DNA of 48,169 bases. Origin: Streptomyces ipomoeae 91-03 (GTDB lineage: Bacteria > Actinomycetota > Actinomycetes > Streptomycetales > Streptomycetaceae). Where the stretch lies: NCBI RefSeq assembly GCF_000317595.1, contig NZ_AEJC01000113.1, forward strand, positions 1-48,169. Direction: 5' to 3'. Below, piece after piece: positions 48,149-48,169 of the stretch. The first letter of the stretch is position 1, and each line of letters opens with the position of its first letter. Under the pieces are notes generated by a model. That model saw nothing but the letters and a program-made list of their open reading frames with translations, searched no databases and was not told the origin of the DNA. A program made the position numbers and the translations under genes.

Positions 48149-48169
48149 GTCGGCGAACCGGGCTGAGGG

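Overview
The window is about 71% GC, uses Streptomyces-type start codons (ATG and GTG with GGAGG-like ribosome sites, plus some probable leaderless starts), and carries glyS, zinc ABC genes, zur, uppS, recO, leuA, a protealysin-like M4 protease with its inhibitor, and era. It is chromosomal DNA of a Streptomyces or very close actinomycete. This was judged from content and remembered gene order, not from a database search. Housekeeping genes alternate with accessory or decaying segments.

Left part (1-4.7 kb): a small zinc-finger-like protein, a TetR regulator with an aldo/keto reductase under a perfect 15-bp inverted-repeat operator, and a small secreted Gly/Ser-rich protein. Next is an endonuclease/exonuclease/phosphatase gene broken by a TnpB (IS1341-type) element, which also carries a 49-codon Arc-like gene facing away from tnpB. 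4.7-11.7 kb: glyS; a zinc uptake operon (substrate-binding lipoprotein, ATPase, permease, Zur) with a Zur-box-like site over a probable leaderless start; uppS; recO; and a small protein with a paralog at 32.7 kb.

11.7-20 kb: an AfsR/SARP-type STAND regulator whose coding sequence has absorbed a genomic stem-loop repeat, a VanX-type dipeptidase, an AraC regulator whose N-terminus is built from 24-bp tandem repeats, a methyltransferase, a protein tyrosine phosphatase and an FCD-type GntR regulator. 20.3-27 kb: a DPP-type ABC importer with a fused permease-ATPase and a DapA/NanA-family aldolase, which looks like a sialic-acid or keto-sugar-acid import locus. 27-30.4 kb: a GNAT gene and a decaying locus with a histidine kinase reduced to its sensor and an MMPL exporter frameshifted in a G tract.

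30.6-33.3 kb: a methyltransferase diverges from a GntR regulator flanked by matching 12-bp palindromes, followed by three overlapping small genes. 33.3-40 kb: a TerB-like protein, leuA with a four-leucine leader peptide, the M4 protease/emfourin pair, a GH1 beta-glucosidase and a secreted Ig-like protein. 40.5-45.3 kb: the most interesting accessory unit, a trypco2 protein, a 1325-residue trypsin-STAND NTPase-TPR protein with intact catalytic residues, and a DUF4913 protein, which together look like a proteolytic NLR-like conflict system. The window ends with era and a divergent amtB-glnK pair behind a GlnR-box-like array.

Four copies of a hairpin-bearing interspersed repeat (4.6, 9.5, 14.0 and 36.2 kb) run through the region.
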